Assembly (NCBI RefSeq): GCF_001984095.1
Contig: NZ_LYVQ01000020.1
Span: 1 to 46,342 of the forward strand
Direction: 5' to 3'
Origin: Pelomonas sp. KK5
GTDB lineage: Bacteria; Pseudomonadota; Gammaproteobacteria; Burkholderiales; Burkholderiaceae_C
Length of the DNA stretch: 46,342 nucleotides
How positions within the stretch are numbered: the stretch's first letter is position 1; each line of letters opens with the position of its first letter. The notes under the pieces are model-generated. The model ran no database searches, was not told the DNA's origin, and worked only from the letters and a program-made list of their open reading frames with translations. Positions 46,231 through 46,342 of the stretch are shown here, in pieces. Made by a program: the position numbers and the translations under genes.

Positions 46231-46342
46231 ATGATGAAGACCACGATCGCCGCCGCCGCGCTGCTGGCCTGCGCCGCCGCCGTTCATGCCGACGAGGCCG
46301 CCGCCCCCCATGGCGCCCCGCCCACCAACTGGAACGACACCT
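46231..46342 (+). CDS. Start of an exported protein, cut by the window edge
   Basis: Only the first 37 residues are present. They show a signal peptide (MMKTTIAAAALLACAAAVHA) with cleavage expected near residue 20, then an Ala/Pro-rich start of the mature chain (DEAAAPHGAPPTNWND). GGAGAGAG precedes the ATG; a second ATG three bases later is also possible. The family cannot be told from this fragment. Confidence 0.7.
   Translation, partial: MMKTTIAAAALLACAAAVHADEAAAPHGAPPTNWNDT

Overview
The window is a gene-dense, high-GC stretch of a bacterial chromosome. It most resembles a betaproteobacterium of the order Burkholderiales (Roseateles/Rubrivivax/Ideonella-like). This rests on gene order (rppH divergent from proS plus a lytic transglycosylase; grxD-ubiX; prmC-prfA-hemA; a small periplasmic gene before miaB), on protein style, and on the large Caulobacter/Xanthomonas-type TonB receptor. 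No rRNA, tRNA, insertion sequence, prophage or CRISPR array was seen. The taxonomic call is inference; no search was run.

Layout. 1-6.2 kb: a strong bidirectional terminator, then a minus-strand set (2H phosphoesterase, MBL-fold hydrolase, fadD), hppD divergent from an Lrp-type regulator with paired operator-like palindromes between them, and an HDOD protein. 6.2-7.6 kb: two small proteins with strong ribosome binding sites, a compound palindrome in a gene-free stretch, and a small HTH-like protein. 7.6-22.5 kb: mostly housekeeping: SRPBCC protein, EF-G-like GTPase, rppH, proS, lytic transglycosylase, aldo/keto reductase with a LysR regulator, ubiX, grxD, a small outer-membrane-like protein, prmC, prfA, hemA, miaB.

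22.5-34.0 kb is a sugar-acid catabolic island. A minus operon (DHDPS-type aldolase, enolase-superfamily dehydratase, IclR regulator) diverges from a plus operon (TonB receptor, SDR, dgoK, a second enolase-superfamily enzyme, MFS carrier, and a fused KDPGal aldolase/SMP-30 lactonase). A 41-bp palindrome overlaps the predicted minus promoter, and one of its half-sites recurs in the predicted plus promoter. Together the genes can encode uptake, oxidation to a lactone, lactone opening, dehydration, phosphorylation and cleavage to pyruvate plus glyceraldehyde-3-phosphate.

34.0-43.1 kb is a phosphonate island: LysR regulator, phnA, iron alcohol dehydrogenase, phnY, a PhnZ-like HD protein on the opposite strand, a PhnCDE importer and a FAD oxidoreductase of a phosphonate-linked family. 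PhnY and PhnA turn phosphonoacetaldehyde into acetate and phosphate. PhnW and PhnX are absent, so the aldehyde probably comes from the alcohol dehydrogenase and/or the FAD enzyme. 43.1-45.9 kb is an NAD salvage locus (nrtR divergent from pncA-pncB), followed by a terminator and the start of an exported protein cut by the window edge.

The best candidates for new biology are the fused aldolase-lactonase, the two paralogous dehydratases with different catalytic motifs, the phosphonate island with its alternative entry enzymes, and the compound palindrome beside the two small proteins.
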